Assembly (NCBI RefSeq): GCF_000746845.1
Contig: NZ_KN050846.1
Span: 1,061,394 to 1,125,393 of the forward strand
DNA length: 64,000 nt
Direction: 5' to 3'
From: Altibacter lentus
Lineage (GTDB): Bacteria; Bacteroidota; Bacteroidia; Flavobacteriales; Flavobacteriaceae
This document shows, in pieces, positions 42,973 to 51,150 of this stretch. Below the pieces are notes generated by a model. It was not told where the DNA came from. It did not search any database and worked only from the letters and a program-made list of their open reading frames with translations. Made by a program: the position numbers and the translations under genes. How positions within the stretch are numbered: the first letter of the stretch is position 1; each line of letters opens with the position of its first letter.

Positions 42973-43020
42973 ATGGAAATGCTTCGTTCATGTACTTGCT
43001 CTCTTTAAAAAGTACGAACT

Positions 43021-43052
43021 AAAAAACCTGTCGCTCGAACAGTGACAGGTCT
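43021..43052 (-). terminator. Terminator of the ruvX-def-DUF5606 group
   Basis: Stem ACCTGTC (43026-43032)/GACAGGT (43044-43050) with an 11-base loop, followed on the minus strand by TTTTTT. It lies 22 bases past the DUF5606 stop and in front of mazG. A shorter T-tract on the plus strand makes it partly bidirectional. Confidence 0.8.
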
Positions 43053-43073
43053 TTTATATATAGGCTTTATAAC

Positions 43074-43628
43074 TTATTTTTTTCTTGCTGAAGTATTTTT
43101 TGAGGCTCCTCCCTTTTTTGCTGAAGAGGCCTTTGGCGCATCGGACTTGGGTTTAGCAGCCTTTGGCGCTGCCTTTTTCTTCGGCTCTTTGGTGACGGGT
43201 GCTTCTGAAGCTTCCTTATCTTGTGATGCTTCCTGTTCAGTTTCAGAAAAATCGGTGATCCCGCTCTTGTGTAATAAATTGTACCACTGGATCACTTTCT
43301 TGATGTCGCTCGCATAGACGCGGTCCTCATCGTAATCCGGGAGTACTTCGAAGAAGTATTCCTCCAATTCATCCTTGGAAGCCTTATGACTCATTGCTGC
43401 GCCACCGTTCTCCTTCTCAGAAATCTTTTGAAACACCTCTCGCAACGGAACTTCTTCAGTTAGGGTATAGATCGCAATCTCTGAAAGCAAACTCACATTG
43501 TGTCGTGTTCCTACGGTAATTTTCTTTCCGTCGAGCAGTGATTCGGCCACAAAACCATTTCGGGTTTGTGTCTTTAATTGATAAAGACCGGGTTTTCCGG
43601 CAATCGATAAGATCTTTTCTAAACTCAT
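43074..43628 (-). CDS. DUF5606 family protein
   Basis: 184 residues. The N-terminal 80 residues (SLEKILSIAGKPGLYQLKTQ, LLDGKKITVGTRHNVSLLSE, PLREVFQKISEKENGG) match DUF5606, a small domain widespread in Bacteroidota with unknown function. A region with DYDEDRVYASDIKKVIQWYN follows, then a low-complexity Ala/Lys/Pro/Ser tail (PKKKAAPKAAKPKS) that is highly basic, suggesting nucleic-acid or ribosome contact. Third gene of the ruvX-def-DUF5606 group and ends at a hairpin terminator. The tail looks disordered. Confidence 0.8.
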   Translation of the reverse strand: MSLEKILSIAGKPGLYQLKTQTRNGFVAESLLDGKKITVGTRHNVSLLSEIAIYTLTEEVPLREVFQKISEKENGGAAMSHKASKDELEEYFFEVLPDYDEDRVYASDIKKVIQWYNLLHKSGITDFSETEQEASQDKEASEAPVTKEPKKKAAPKAAKPKSDAPKASSAKKGGASKNTSARKK

Positions 43629-43720
43629 AAAATTAGTCCTGTATAATTAAGTGTCCTTTGATGTTACTTTTAAAAAGGAAGGTGCAAATATGCTTGGTTT
43701 CATTTTTATTTCCAAAGGTG

Positions 43721-44311
43721 TTAACGTTTCTTTTTAGCAAGCGGGAAACGCATTCGGTATTTGGGCTCTATCTTTCCTTTGGAAATGTTCGCTAGTTTCC
43801 CTTTGATCAAACGTTTTTTAAGCGGAGATAGTTTGTCGGTAAATAAAATTCCTTCAATATGGTCGTACTCATGCTGGATGATCCTTGCCACGATACCCTC
43901 GTACACCTCGGTATGCTTTTTAAAGTTCTCATCATAGTACTCCAGGGTGATTTTCGGTTGCCGAAATACATCTTCGTTAATATCCGGGATGCTCAAGCAA
44001 CCTTCGTTAAAGGCCCACTCATCTCCTTCTTCCTGTAAGATTCTGGCGTTAATGAATACCTTTTTAAAGGTCGAAACAAATTTTTGTTCCTCTTCGGAAA
44101 GGTCCTCATCATCCTCGAAGGGAGTGGCATCCACTATAAACAATCGAATAGCCACGCCTATTTGCGGGGCGGCTAATCCAATGCCTCTCGCACCATACAT
44201 GGTGTCGAACATGTTTTCTATGAGGGCATCGAGCTTGGGGTATTCCTTGGAGATCTCCTCTCCTTTTTTTCGAAGAACCGGATCTCCGTATGCTACTATG
44301 GGTAAAATCAT
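43721..44311 (-). CDS. def: Peptide deformylase
   Basis: 196 residues. Removes the formyl group from nascent N-terminal Met, using a metal ion. Three family motifs are present: GIGLAAPQIGV (motif 1), EGCLSIPD (motif 2, Cys ligand) and QHEYDHIEG (motif 3, HExxH). An insert of charged residues (FEDDEDLSEEEQKFV) lies between motifs 1 and 2, as in other Bacteroidota deformylases. It lies 61 bases downstream of ruvX on the same strand and 92 bases before DUF5606. Confidence 0.97.
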   Translation of the reverse strand: MILPIVAYGDPVLRKKGEEISKEYPKLDALIENMFDTMYGARGIGLAAPQIGVAIRLFIVDATPFEDDEDLSEEEQKFVSTFKKVFINARILQEEGDEWAFNEGCLSIPDINEDVFRQPKITLEYYDENFKKHTEVYEGIVARIIQHEYDHIEGILFTDKLSPLKKRLIKGKLANISKGKIEPKYRMRFPLAKKKR

Positions 44312-44372
44312 TCTTTTATAATATTTCTAATGTATTCCTGGACCACGCTTATACTTTTTAAACTAAAAAACA

Positions 44373-44789
44373 TTAGCGATTCAAAGTAAGTAAATAATCC
44401 TGCAGCAGGATAGTCGCACTAATCTCGTCGATCAACGCCTTATTTTGCCGCTGTTTTTTTTTGAGTCCGCTATCGATCATGGTCTGAAACGCCATTTTAC
44501 TTGTAAACCGCTCATCCACTCTTTTTACCGGTAGTGTTTCAAAGGTTTCTGAAAATACTTTCAGAAATTTTTGAATCTCCTCTTCTACATCGCTATGGCT
44601 GCCATCCCTTTGCTTTGGTTCGCCTACCAATACCAATTCTACCCCTTCCGAAGCAATATACTGCTTTAAAAAAGGCATCAATTCTGCGGTGGCCACGGTA
44701 GTCAATCCAGAAGCAATAATTTGTAATGCGTCTGTAACGGCTATACCCGTGCGTTTTGTTCCGAAATCAATAGCTAGTATGCGTCCCAT
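44373..44789 (-). CDS. ruvX: Putative pre-16S rRNA nuclease / Holliday junction resolvase-like YqgF
   Basis: 138 residues, the standard YqgF length, from the ATG at 44789. The longer start at 44846 would lie upstream of the -7 box at 44797-44804 and is rejected. RNase H-like fold: MGRILAIDFGTKRTGIAVTD (first Asp), LVLVGEPKQRDGS (Glu) and RVDERFTSKMA, followed by NKALIDEISATILLQDYL with the last Asp. YqgF processes the 5' end of 16S rRNA in E. coli. It heads the def-DUF5606 group. Confidence 0.92.
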   Translation of the reverse strand: MGRILAIDFGTKRTGIAVTDALQIIASGLTTVATAELMPFLKQYIASEGVELVLVGEPKQRDGSHSDVEEEIQKFLKVFSETFETLPVKRVDERFTSKMAFQTMIDSGLKKKQRQNKALIDEISATILLQDYLLTLNR

Positions 44790-44796
44790 TGTGCTG

Positions 44797-44804
44797 CAAA
44801 AATA
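44797..44804 (-). promoter_or_regulatory. -7 box of ruvX
   Basis: Minus strand TATTTTTG followed by CAGCAC, an exact TAnnTTTG match, 7 bases before the ATG at 44789. It decides the ruvX start. Confidence 0.48.
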
Positions 44805-44855
44805 AGGGTTTCGATAATAGTATGCTAAATAGTACATACATTTCATTTTGACCTG

Positions 44856-44863
44856 TATCTTTG
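44856..44863 (+). promoter_or_regulatory. -7 box upstream of dapD
   Basis: TATCTTTG, exact TAnnTTTG, with an 86-base leader to the ATG at 44950. The leader is long for this genome, so it may carry a regulatory element; I see no clear riboswitch fold. Confidence 0.4.
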
Positions 44864-44949
44864 TAGTTATAACGAACGCTTTTCAGGATACAAAAGGGCT
44901 AACATACATACGATGACACCTTTTCTTGAGAATAACACGCCAATTGCAC

Positions 44950-45765
44950 ATGACTCCATTACAACAAACCATTGAAAAGGCCTGGGAGGATCGCTCCTTA
45001 TTACAAGATCCGGATACAATTCGTGCCATTCGTGAAGTAGTACGCCTTTGTGACGAAGGCAGCTTACGCTGTGCCGCCCCAACCAAAACGGGCTGGCAAG
45101 TAAATGAGTGGGTAAAAAAGGCCGTGGTGCTATATTTTCCTATTCAGAAGATGGAAACCATGGAAGTTGGGATCTTCGAATATCACGATAAGATTCCTTT
45201 AAAAAGAGGCTATGCCGAAAAGGGAATCCGTGTCGTTCCTCATGCGGTCGCGCGCCATGGCGCTTATATCTCGAAGGGGGTGATCATGATGCCCAGCTAC
45301 GTTAATATTGGTGCGTATGTCGACGAAGGTACCATGGTCGATACCTGGGCCACCGTTGGCAGCTGTGCTCAAATTGGCAAGAATGTGCATTTAAGCGGTG
45401 GCGTAGGGATAGGCGGAGTGTTAGAACCTTTACAGGCCGCCCCCGTGATTATTGAAGACAACGCTTTTATTGGCTCACGTTCTATTGTGGTGGAAGGTGT
45501 TCGAGTAGAGACCGAAGCAGTACTGGGTGCCAATGTAGTACTTACGGCTTCAACGAAAATTATAGATGTGACCGGTGCAACTCCCAAAGAGATGAAAGGT
45601 ATTGTTCCTGCAAGATCGGTGGTTATTCCCGGAAGTTATACCAAAAAATTTCCGGCGGGGGAATATCAGGTTTCCTGCGCCTTGATCATTGGTCAGCGTA
45701 AGGAAAGTACCAATAAAAAAACTTCGTTGAATGATGCACTCCGTGAATACGATGTGGCGGTGTAA
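44950..45765 (+). CDS. dapD: 2,3,4,5-tetrahydropyridine-2,6-dicarboxylate N-succinyltransferase
   Basis: 271 residues, the family's length, from the ATG at 44950 (TPLQQTIEKAWEDRSLL); an upstream ATG at 44926 gives only 8 extra residues. Transfers succinyl from succinyl-CoA to tetrahydrodipicolinate in the lysine/meso-diaminopimelate pathway. The left-handed beta-helix of hexapeptide repeats is seen from ~residue 95: GAYISKGVIMMPSYVNIGAY, VDEGTMVDTWATVGSCAQIG, NVHLSGGVGIGGVLEPLQAA and DNAFIGSRSIVVEGVRVETE. Upstream of the LPS glycosyltransferase cluster, 9 bases from the GT9 gene. Confidence 0.97.
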   Translation: MTPLQQTIEKAWEDRSLLQDPDTIRAIREVVRLCDEGSLRCAAPTKTGWQVNEWVKKAVVLYFPIQKMETMEVGIFEYHDKIPLKRGYAEKGIRVVPHAVARHGAYISKGVIMMPSYVNIGAYVDEGTMVDTWATVGSCAQIGKNVHLSGGVGIGGVLEPLQAAPVIIEDNAFIGSRSIVVEGVRVETEAVLGANVVLTASTKIIDVTGATPKEMKGIVPARSVVIPGSYTKKFPAGEYQVSCALIIGQRKESTNKKTSLNDALREYDVAV

Positions 45766-45774
45766 CTGAAACCT

Positions 45775-46836
45775 ATGAAAATTCTCGTTATTCAACATAA
45801 AATGATTGGTGATGTCCTTACTACATCACTTCTCTTTGAACTGTTACGAGAAAAATATCCCGCTGCACGGTTAGATTATCTTATTAATGCGTCCACACAA
45901 GCGGTAGTGGCACATCATCCTTTTATTGATAGGTTATGGGTTTTCACTTCAGAAATGGAAACCTCCAAGAAATCGGCCAATTTATTTCAAAGAGAGATCG
46001 TCAAAGAAAAATACGATGTTGTCATCGATGTGTATGCAAAGCTTAGAAGTGCCTTATTAACAAAAGCTACCAAAGCGTCAAAGCGTATCTCCTATTTTAA
46101 ATGGTATACTCAACCCATGTATACCCAAACCGTAAAGCCTGCTTCCTCCTCACAAAAAAATGAAGGACTTGCCATTGAGAATCGGGTATTATTGGTTGAA
46201 CCCTTAATTGGTCCTGTTTCAGAGATCCCGAAACCCAAGATCTATCTACAGCCGGCCGAATTGCAGGTTGCCACGAAGATGCTTGAAGAAAAAAAGATAG
46301 GAGGAGCGTCTTCTGTATTTATGATCGGGATTTTAGGAAGCGGTCTCGAAAAAACGTACCCGTTGCCCTATATGGCAACACTGCTGGATGCTATTGTGGA
46401 ATATACCAGCGCTCAACTGCTTTTCAATTATATCCCGAAACAACAGGCTGAAGCAGATACTTTAATCTCTTTATGCGCTAAAAAGACGAGAGAATACATT
46501 CACAAGGATGTATACGGGAAGGATCTTCGGGAATTCTTGGCGCTCACGGCTCAATGTGATGCGCTTATTGGCAACGAAGGCGGCGCCGTGAATATGGCGA
46601 AAGCCTTGGGCATCCCTACCTTCTCCATTTTTGCTCCCTGGATCTTAAAGGAAGCCTGGAACAGTTATGAAAATGAAGGAACGAACGCATCGGTGCATTT
46701 AAAGGATTTCTATCCCTCACTTTACCAAAAGCATCCTAAACACTACAAAAAACAATTCGCCGGACTGTACAGACAGTTTGCTCCGGACTTTATAATTCCT
46801 GAGCTTAAGAATTTTTTAAATAGAATTACCACTTAG
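45775..46836 (+). CDS. Glycosyltransferase family 9 (heptosyltransferase-like)
   Basis: 353 residues. GT9 enzymes transfer heptose or similar sugars to the LPS inner core. N-terminal Rossmann half starts MKILVIQHKMIGDVLTTSLL, with LLREKYPAARLDYLINAST; the C-terminal half has MIGILGSGLEKTYPLPYMA and the conserved DALIGNEGGAVNMAKALGIP nucleotide-sugar site, then FSIFAPWI. It is 9 bases from dapD on the plus strand, and its stop overlaps the opposing GT2 gene by 4 bases. The acceptor cannot be told. Confidence 0.9.
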   Translation: MKILVIQHKMIGDVLTTSLLFELLREKYPAARLDYLINASTQAVVAHHPFIDRLWVFTSEMETSKKSANLFQREIVKEKYDVVIDVYAKLRSALLTKATKASKRISYFKWYTQPMYTQTVKPASSSQKNEGLAIENRVLLVEPLIGPVSEIPKPKIYLQPAELQVATKMLEEKKIGGASSVFMIGILGSGLEKTYPLPYMATLLDAIVEYTSAQLLFNYIPKQQAEADTLISLCAKKTREYIHKDVYGKDLREFLALTAQCDALIGNEGGAVNMAKALGIPTFSIFAPWILKEAWNSYENEGTNASVHLKDFYPSLYQKHPKHYKKQFAGLYRQFAPDFIIPELKNFLNRITT

Positions 46837-47654
46837 CTTTTTCTAATCCCAAAAGGCGTGTAGACAGCCTTTGTCTCTTTGGTTATTTTTCGAATGGCGG
46901 CATTCTTCTCGAGCATTTCGGGTTTTACATAGCCTCTGGCATGATCCAGATGCACACAAATGGCGGTGTAGCGTAACTGTTTTGCCTTTATTCCCAAATT
47001 AAAGAGCCGCTCTCCCATCTCGCGGTCTTCGCCCCCGTATTGCATCCGTTCGTCAAAACCATTGACCTTTACAATATCCTCTTTCCAGCCTGAGGCGTTA
47101 TGACCGTTCCAGGTTGCTTCGGTGGGAGTGATCCAGTTCAGGAACTTTTCTTTTGAACCTGAGGCATTTAGCTTGTTGTTCTTAAATGAGGATTTTAGCC
47201 CGTGCTTCTTAAGCCATTCCACATCAAAACACCGTTCGGAACGAATATCGTCTTGTGTGATCATTTCTGAAATGTCCATAGGTAACTTGAAATATCCTCC
47301 CGATAAGAAATATCCGAAAGCCCTGTTCAATAGATGCTTTTCTACAAAATCCTTCCGCGGAATGCAGTCGCCATCGCTAAATAACAGATAATCGGTGGTT
47401 GAAGCTTCTATGGCCTTGTTTAATATGATCGTTTTCTGAAATCCATTGTCCTCGTGCCATACATGAACGATCTTCAACGCAGACTGCTTTTGAAAACCTT
47501 TAATAAGATGCTGCGTTTCTACCGAAGAACCATCATCGGCGATGATCAATTCAAAATCGGTCTCGGTTTGGTGTTCGTAGCCCCATAGGACTTTTTGCAA
47601 CCATTGCGGCTGATTGTATGTGCTGAGTATTACTGAAAGTTTGGGCGTTGCCAT
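46833..47654 (-). CDS. Glycosyltransferase family 2 with galactosyltransferase-type C terminus
   Basis: 273 residues. GT-A fold: KLSVILSTYNQPQWLQKVLW, ELIIADDGSSVETQHLI (nucleotide-binding Asp) and LLFSDGDCIPRKDFVEKH (DxD-like DGD). A second block with ATWNGHNASGWKEDIVKVNG, FDERMQYGGEDREMGERLFN is the C-terminal galactosyltransferase-type domain. It is a paralogue of the gene at 49200 (same ADDGS, DGDC and GGEDRE/GREDSE motifs). The start faces the next gene across a 39-base divergent promoter gap. Confidence 0.92.
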   Translation of the reverse strand: MATPKLSVILSTYNQPQWLQKVLWGYEHQTETDFELIIADDGSSVETQHLIKGFQKQSALKIVHVWHEDNGFQKTIILNKAIEASTTDYLLFSDGDCIPRKDFVEKHLLNRAFGYFLSGGYFKLPMDISEMITQDDIRSERCFDVEWLKKHGLKSSFKNNKLNASGSKEKFLNWITPTEATWNGHNASGWKEDIVKVNGFDERMQYGGEDREMGERLFNLGIKAKQLRYTAICVHLDHARGYVKPEMLEKNAAIRKITKETKAVYTPFGIRKS

Positions 47655-47659
47655 TGTGC

Positions 47660-47677
47660 AAAAATAACTATTTTTGA
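47660..47677. promoter_or_regulatory. Back-to-back -7 boxes of a divergent promoter
   Basis: Minus strand TATTTTTG (47660-47667) serves the GT2 gene starting at 47654, and plus strand TATTTTTG (47670-47677) serves the GT2 gene starting at 47694. Both match TAnnTTTG exactly and are 2 bases apart within a 39-base gap, so the two polymerases cannot bind at once. Confidence 0.5.
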
Positions 47678-47693
47678 TCGCGAACTGCTGCTC

Positions 47694-48455
47694 ATGCCAA
47701 AACTTAGTGCTTTATTGATCGTCTTCAACGAACGGAAACACCTTCCGGAAGCTATAGATACGGTGGCTTTTGCCGATGAAATTATTGTGGTAGACTCATA
47801 CAGTACCGACGGCACCTTTGAGTTTCTTCAAAATGATAGGCGGGTACAGGTGTTCCAAAAGAAATTTGAAGATTATGCTTCGCAGCGTAACTATGCACTC
47901 TCCTTAGCATCGAACCGGTGGGTCTTATTTTTGGATGCCGATGAACGTATTCCGGGTATGCTTCGGAAGGAGATCGAACACACTCTAACACTTCAGCAAC
48001 CAAAAGCGGCCTATTTTTTTTACCGACAATTTATGTTCTGCGGAAAACCACTTCGGTTTAGCGGACTGCAAAGCGATAAGATCTACCGCTTGTTTCAGAA
48101 GGACAAAGCGACCTACATTCCGTCGAAATTGGTCCACGAAAATCTGGAGGTAAATGGAGAAAGCGGTATCCTGAAACATAAATTACTCCATTATTTTTAC
48201 GACGATTACGACACCTATAAGGGAAAAATGATCGCTTACGGTCGTTTGAAGGGAAAAGAATTATTTCTGAAAGGGGAACGTTATTTTGTCTTAAAGCACT
48301 ATCTGAAGCCGTTGTACAAATTTCTAACCCACTATATCATTCGCCTGGGGATATTAGACGGAAAGAAAGGCTGGATTATAAGCAAGCTCAATGCGTTGAG
48401 CGTGGTAGAACGCTATAAAGAACTAAAGCGGTTACGGTCTGCGGCGCCAGAATAG
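47694..48455 (+). CDS. Glycosyltransferase family 2 (WaaE/KdtX-like)
   Basis: 253 residues. KLSALLIVFNERKHLPEAID, EIIVVDSYSTDGTFEFL (DSYSTDGT motif), the QRNYALSLASNRWVLFLDAD DxD segment, and a C-terminal conserved SGLQSDKIYRLFQKDKATYI region typical of WaaE/KdtX glucosyltransferases that decorate LPS core. No membrane segment. Its last 24 bases overlap the end of the convergent kinase gene. Substrate is inferred from the family. Confidence 0.9.
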   Translation: MPKLSALLIVFNERKHLPEAIDTVAFADEIIVVDSYSTDGTFEFLQNDRRVQVFQKKFEDYASQRNYALSLASNRWVLFLDADERIPGMLRKEIEHTLTLQQPKAAYFFYRQFMFCGKPLRFSGLQSDKIYRLFQKDKATYIPSKLVHENLEVNGESGILKHKLLHYFYDDYDTYKGKMIAYGRLKGKELFLKGERYFVLKHYLKPLYKFLTHYIIRLGILDGKKGWIISKLNALSVVERYKELKRLRSAAPE

Positions 48456-49196
48456 GTATTTTTGTTTGAGACGCACTTTCCGGTGGTATTTTTCTTGAAA
48501 TTTTGAAGTAAGTTCCCACATCAAGTCATAAATTTTTTCATAATCTTCACCTGTAAGTTTGGCATATTCATCACTCATTACCGCAACCATTTCCTTTTTT
48601 GGGGTAAGTCGGGCAAAATTTCGAATTCGCTCTTCGAAGGTGAGCGGTTTAAATTCCATACGGTTAAGATCCACCAGATAGAAGGCATATCCCTCCCGCT
48701 CTTTCACGATAAGGGTATTGCCCGGGGAATGGTCTTTAAAAAGCACCCGGTTTTGGTGTAATTTCCAAGTAAAGGCGGTGAACTGACGAAGAATATTCTC
48801 GTGATCCGGGTACATCGGCTCATGCACCAATTCGCGGTAGGTAAGGTCATAATCCAAATGCCGGCTCAAATAATAACTGTCTTTCAGTCCTAGAAGATCG
48901 CTGTTTTCAAAATATGCGATGGGTTGCGGGGTTCCAATGCCTTTTTCCAACAACATATTGGCGTACGTGTAGGAACGTTCGGCTTTCGATTTCCGAAAAT
49001 ATCGGTAGACAATGCGGTTTAAGAGATTGGGACGTTTAAAGGACTTTACATTGATTGTTATTTCGTCCAGCTCAAAAAGCTTTATCGTGTTTCGTTCTCC
49101 GTCACCAAGAACTTTTCCGTGATTTTTAAAATTAGCAATTAATTCTTTTAACGCCGTGCCTCTTGCCTTAAAGTCGTTTTGAATCTTTGATCTCAT
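48432..49196 (-). CDS. InaA/WaaP-type lipopolysaccharide kinase (Kdo kinase-like)
   Basis: 254 residues, protein-kinase fold. TINVKSFKRPNLLNRIVYRY gives the ATP-binding Lys, LLEKGIGTPQPIAYFENSDL the Glu region, LFKDHSPGNTLIVKEREGYA the catalytic loop (Asp and Asn) and FYLVDLNRMEFKP the DFG-like metal Asp. This matches the InaA/KdkA group, which phosphorylates Kdo or heptose in LPS. It is 3 bases from the GT2 gene on the same strand; its 3' end overlaps the convergent GT2 gene by 24 bases. Confidence 0.85.
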   Translation of the reverse strand: MRSKIQNDFKARGTALKELIANFKNHGKVLGDGERNTIKLFELDEITINVKSFKRPNLLNRIVYRYFRKSKAERSYTYANMLLEKGIGTPQPIAYFENSDLLGLKDSYYLSRHLDYDLTYRELVHEPMYPDHENILRQFTAFTWKLHQNRVLFKDHSPGNTLIVKEREGYAFYLVDLNRMEFKPLTFEERIRNFARLTPKKEMVAVMSDEYAKLTGEDYEKIYDLMWELTSKFQEKYHRKVRLKQKYLFWRRRP

Positions 49197-49199
49197 TCA

Positions 49200-49985
49200 T
49201 TATAAATATTTATCAATACCGTTTACACACCATGAAATCCTTTCTCGAATGGTTCGCTGTTCCAGTTCGTTATTCCTATCTAGGTTATCCTTAGACTTTA
49301 TAGGATGCCAAATATGATATACGAGGCCTTTATATCGAAGACGTCTTCCTTTTATGCCAAAATTGATCATTCTTAAAATCAGTTCTGAATCTTCACGGCC
49401 CCACCCGGTAAAATCTTCATTATATCCGTTAACAGCAACTGCATCCAATTTCCAGTAGGAAACATTGCATCCTCTAAACTTGGTTGAGAAATTCTTCTGC
49501 GGTTTATAAAGCCCGCTTAAAAATGGTATCCGCAATGTGCGTGTTCGCTTTTTAATTCCCTTAGAGAAGAAATTAAAGTTTATTTTTTTTTCAGAAAATA
49601 GAGCATCGACAAAATCTTTTTTGATCGTTACACGACTTCCATACAAATAGTTTTTTTTTTGAGCACTTGAAATATGATCCTTAATAAAATCTTTATGCAT
49701 GATGCAATCCCCGTCAATTTGAATGATATAATCGCTTGTAGAGACCGCAATTGCTTTGTTCAGAATAGTCGCTTTTCTAAAGCCATCATCCCCATGCCAA
49801 ATATGCTTAACCGGTACAGTGAAGCTACCTGCGAAATTTTCAATACAATGCTTGGTCTCCTCATTCGAACCATCATCGGCGATCAACACTTCACTGGGCC
49901 TCATCGATTGATTCTCAAGGCTTTTAAAAACAAGCTCAAGAGCTTGTGGCCAGTTATAAGTAGATATGAGTAAGGCTGTTTTCAT
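49200..49985 (-). CDS. Glycosyltransferase family 2
   Basis: 261 residues. KTALLISTYNWPQALELVFK, EVLIADDGSNEETKHCI, IIQIDGDCIMHKDFIKDH (DxD-like DGDC) and FTGWGREDSELILRMINFGI, NRxELE terminal block; paralogue of the gene at 46833. A central basic stretch (KKINFNFFSKGIKKRTRTLR) sits between the two blocks. The ATG overlaps the stop of the GT4 gene by 1 base (TAATG), so the two are coupled. Probably adds a hexose to the LPS core. Confidence 0.92.
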   Translation of the reverse strand: MKTALLISTYNWPQALELVFKSLENQSMRPSEVLIADDGSNEETKHCIENFAGSFTVPVKHIWHGDDGFRKATILNKAIAVSTSDYIIQIDGDCIMHKDFIKDHISSAQKKNYLYGSRVTIKKDFVDALFSEKKINFNFFSKGIKKRTRTLRIPFLSGLYKPQKNFSTKFRGCNVSYWKLDAVAVNGYNEDFTGWGREDSELILRMINFGIKGRRLRYKGLVYHIWHPIKSKDNLDRNNELEQRTIRERISWCVNGIDKYL

Positions 49986-51088
49986 TATAAAATAGAATCA
50001 TACACTTTTAACGTATTCTGTGCCGTGAGCGCCGCTTCAAAATTCTCAATAAACTTTTTATAGGACGCTTCGGCAAACGATTTTTGCATTTCAGGATGTT
50101 CTAAAAGTGTTTTCAGTTTTTTTGCCAAGGCCTCGTGATCCTTCACATCCACAAGAAAACCGTTTTCCCCATCTGTGATCACTTCTGGGATCCCTCCCGC
50201 ACGCGTACTTACCACCGGTACTTTCTTATAAAAAGCTTCGTAGATGGTCAAAGGGAGTCCTTCACGCTGGGAACTCATAACGTAGACCGACAGTTGCGGT
50301 AAAAAGTCTGTGGCGTGTTGCTGAAATCCCGCCCAAGTGATATAGGGACCGATAGACAACTCTTGCACCAACTGCTCCAATTCCGGTGTCAACCGGCTCC
50401 CCTCTCCTATTTGAACCAGATGGAAATTTGTATAGTTCAATGTTTGGACCATGTGTTGGATCGCCCGAAGCAAGACCGGAAGATCCTTTGCATTTACATG
50501 ATTGGCAATATTGCCCACCAGCGGTTTGTCTTTAGGGATAGGAAATAGTTCTGTGAGCTGTTCGAATCGTTTTGGAGTAAGTCTGTTGGTGTTGATCCCG
50601 TCGTAGACTACCTTGAGCTTGTGTGCATTCTTTGGTTTCATCACCAGTTCTTCCATAGATCTTTTTACTGCTTCTGAAACACAAATAATAGCCTTAATGT
50701 GCTTATAGTTGTACTTGAAGATACTAAGCCGGCTCATACTGTTCCCCATTCCTTTTTTTGAAAAGACGGAAGGTGTTTTCAAATTGTAGAGCAGATCGGA
50801 TATTGTAAAGACCGTCACAGAGTCGCTTGTATGCAAATGAATGACATCCGGGTCCTGTGTTTTTATCACTGTTTTTAAATAACGATAGTTGGATCGCTTG
50901 TTCAGTTTATGGTCTTTCGCTGCAATAAATTGAATTGAGGTTGTCTTTATGTAATTGTGGAGCGGAGAATTGGTGACGCCTAGTATGATATTTTCCACCC
51001 CTAATTTTTCCAGTTCCGGGATAAGGTCGACCAATTGCTGTTCGTTGCCACCCCAACTTCGGGCTCCGGAAATGTGTAGTATTTTCAT
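49985..51088 (-). CDS. Glycosyltransferase family 4
   Basis: 367 residues, GT-B fold. MKILHISGARSWGGNEQQLV (N-terminal donor-side Gly loop), then VFSKKGMGNSMSRLSIF, KPLVGNIANHVNAKDLPVLL, YITWAGFQQHATDFLPQLSV and the EX7E motif in REGLPLTIYEAFYKKVPVVS, AGGIPEVITDGENGFLVD. First gene of the leftward triple GT4-GT2-kinase. Its -7 box TATATTTG lies 24 bases upstream. Transfers a sugar from a nucleotide donor to a lipid or glycan acceptor. Confidence 0.93.
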   Translation of the reverse strand: MKILHISGARSWGGNEQQLVDLIPELEKLGVENIILGVTNSPLHNYIKTTSIQFIAAKDHKLNKRSNYRYLKTVIKTQDPDVIHLHTSDSVTVFTISDLLYNLKTPSVFSKKGMGNSMSRLSIFKYNYKHIKAIICVSEAVKRSMEELVMKPKNAHKLKVVYDGINTNRLTPKRFEQLTELFPIPKDKPLVGNIANHVNAKDLPVLLRAIQHMVQTLNYTNFHLVQIGEGSRLTPELEQLVQELSIGPYITWAGFQQHATDFLPQLSVYVMSSQREGLPLTIYEAFYKKVPVVSTRAGGIPEVITDGENGFLVDVKDHEALAKKLKTLLEHPEMQKSFAEASYKKFIENFEAALTAQNTLKVYDSIL

Positions 51089-51112
51089 AGGAAATAGCTG
51101 CCGTTGAAGTCA

Positions 51113-51131
51113 CAAATATATAGTAATTTTG
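51113..51131. promoter_or_regulatory. Overlapping divergent promoter boxes between two GT4 genes
   Basis: Minus strand TATATTTG (51113-51120) drives the GT4 starting at 51088; plus strand TAATTTTG (51124-51131) with TTG at 51104-51106 (17 bases upstream) drives the GT4 starting at 51151. Both match TAnnTTTG. Confidence 0.5.
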
Positions 51132-51150
51132 AGCTTTAGCAGAAAACTTC

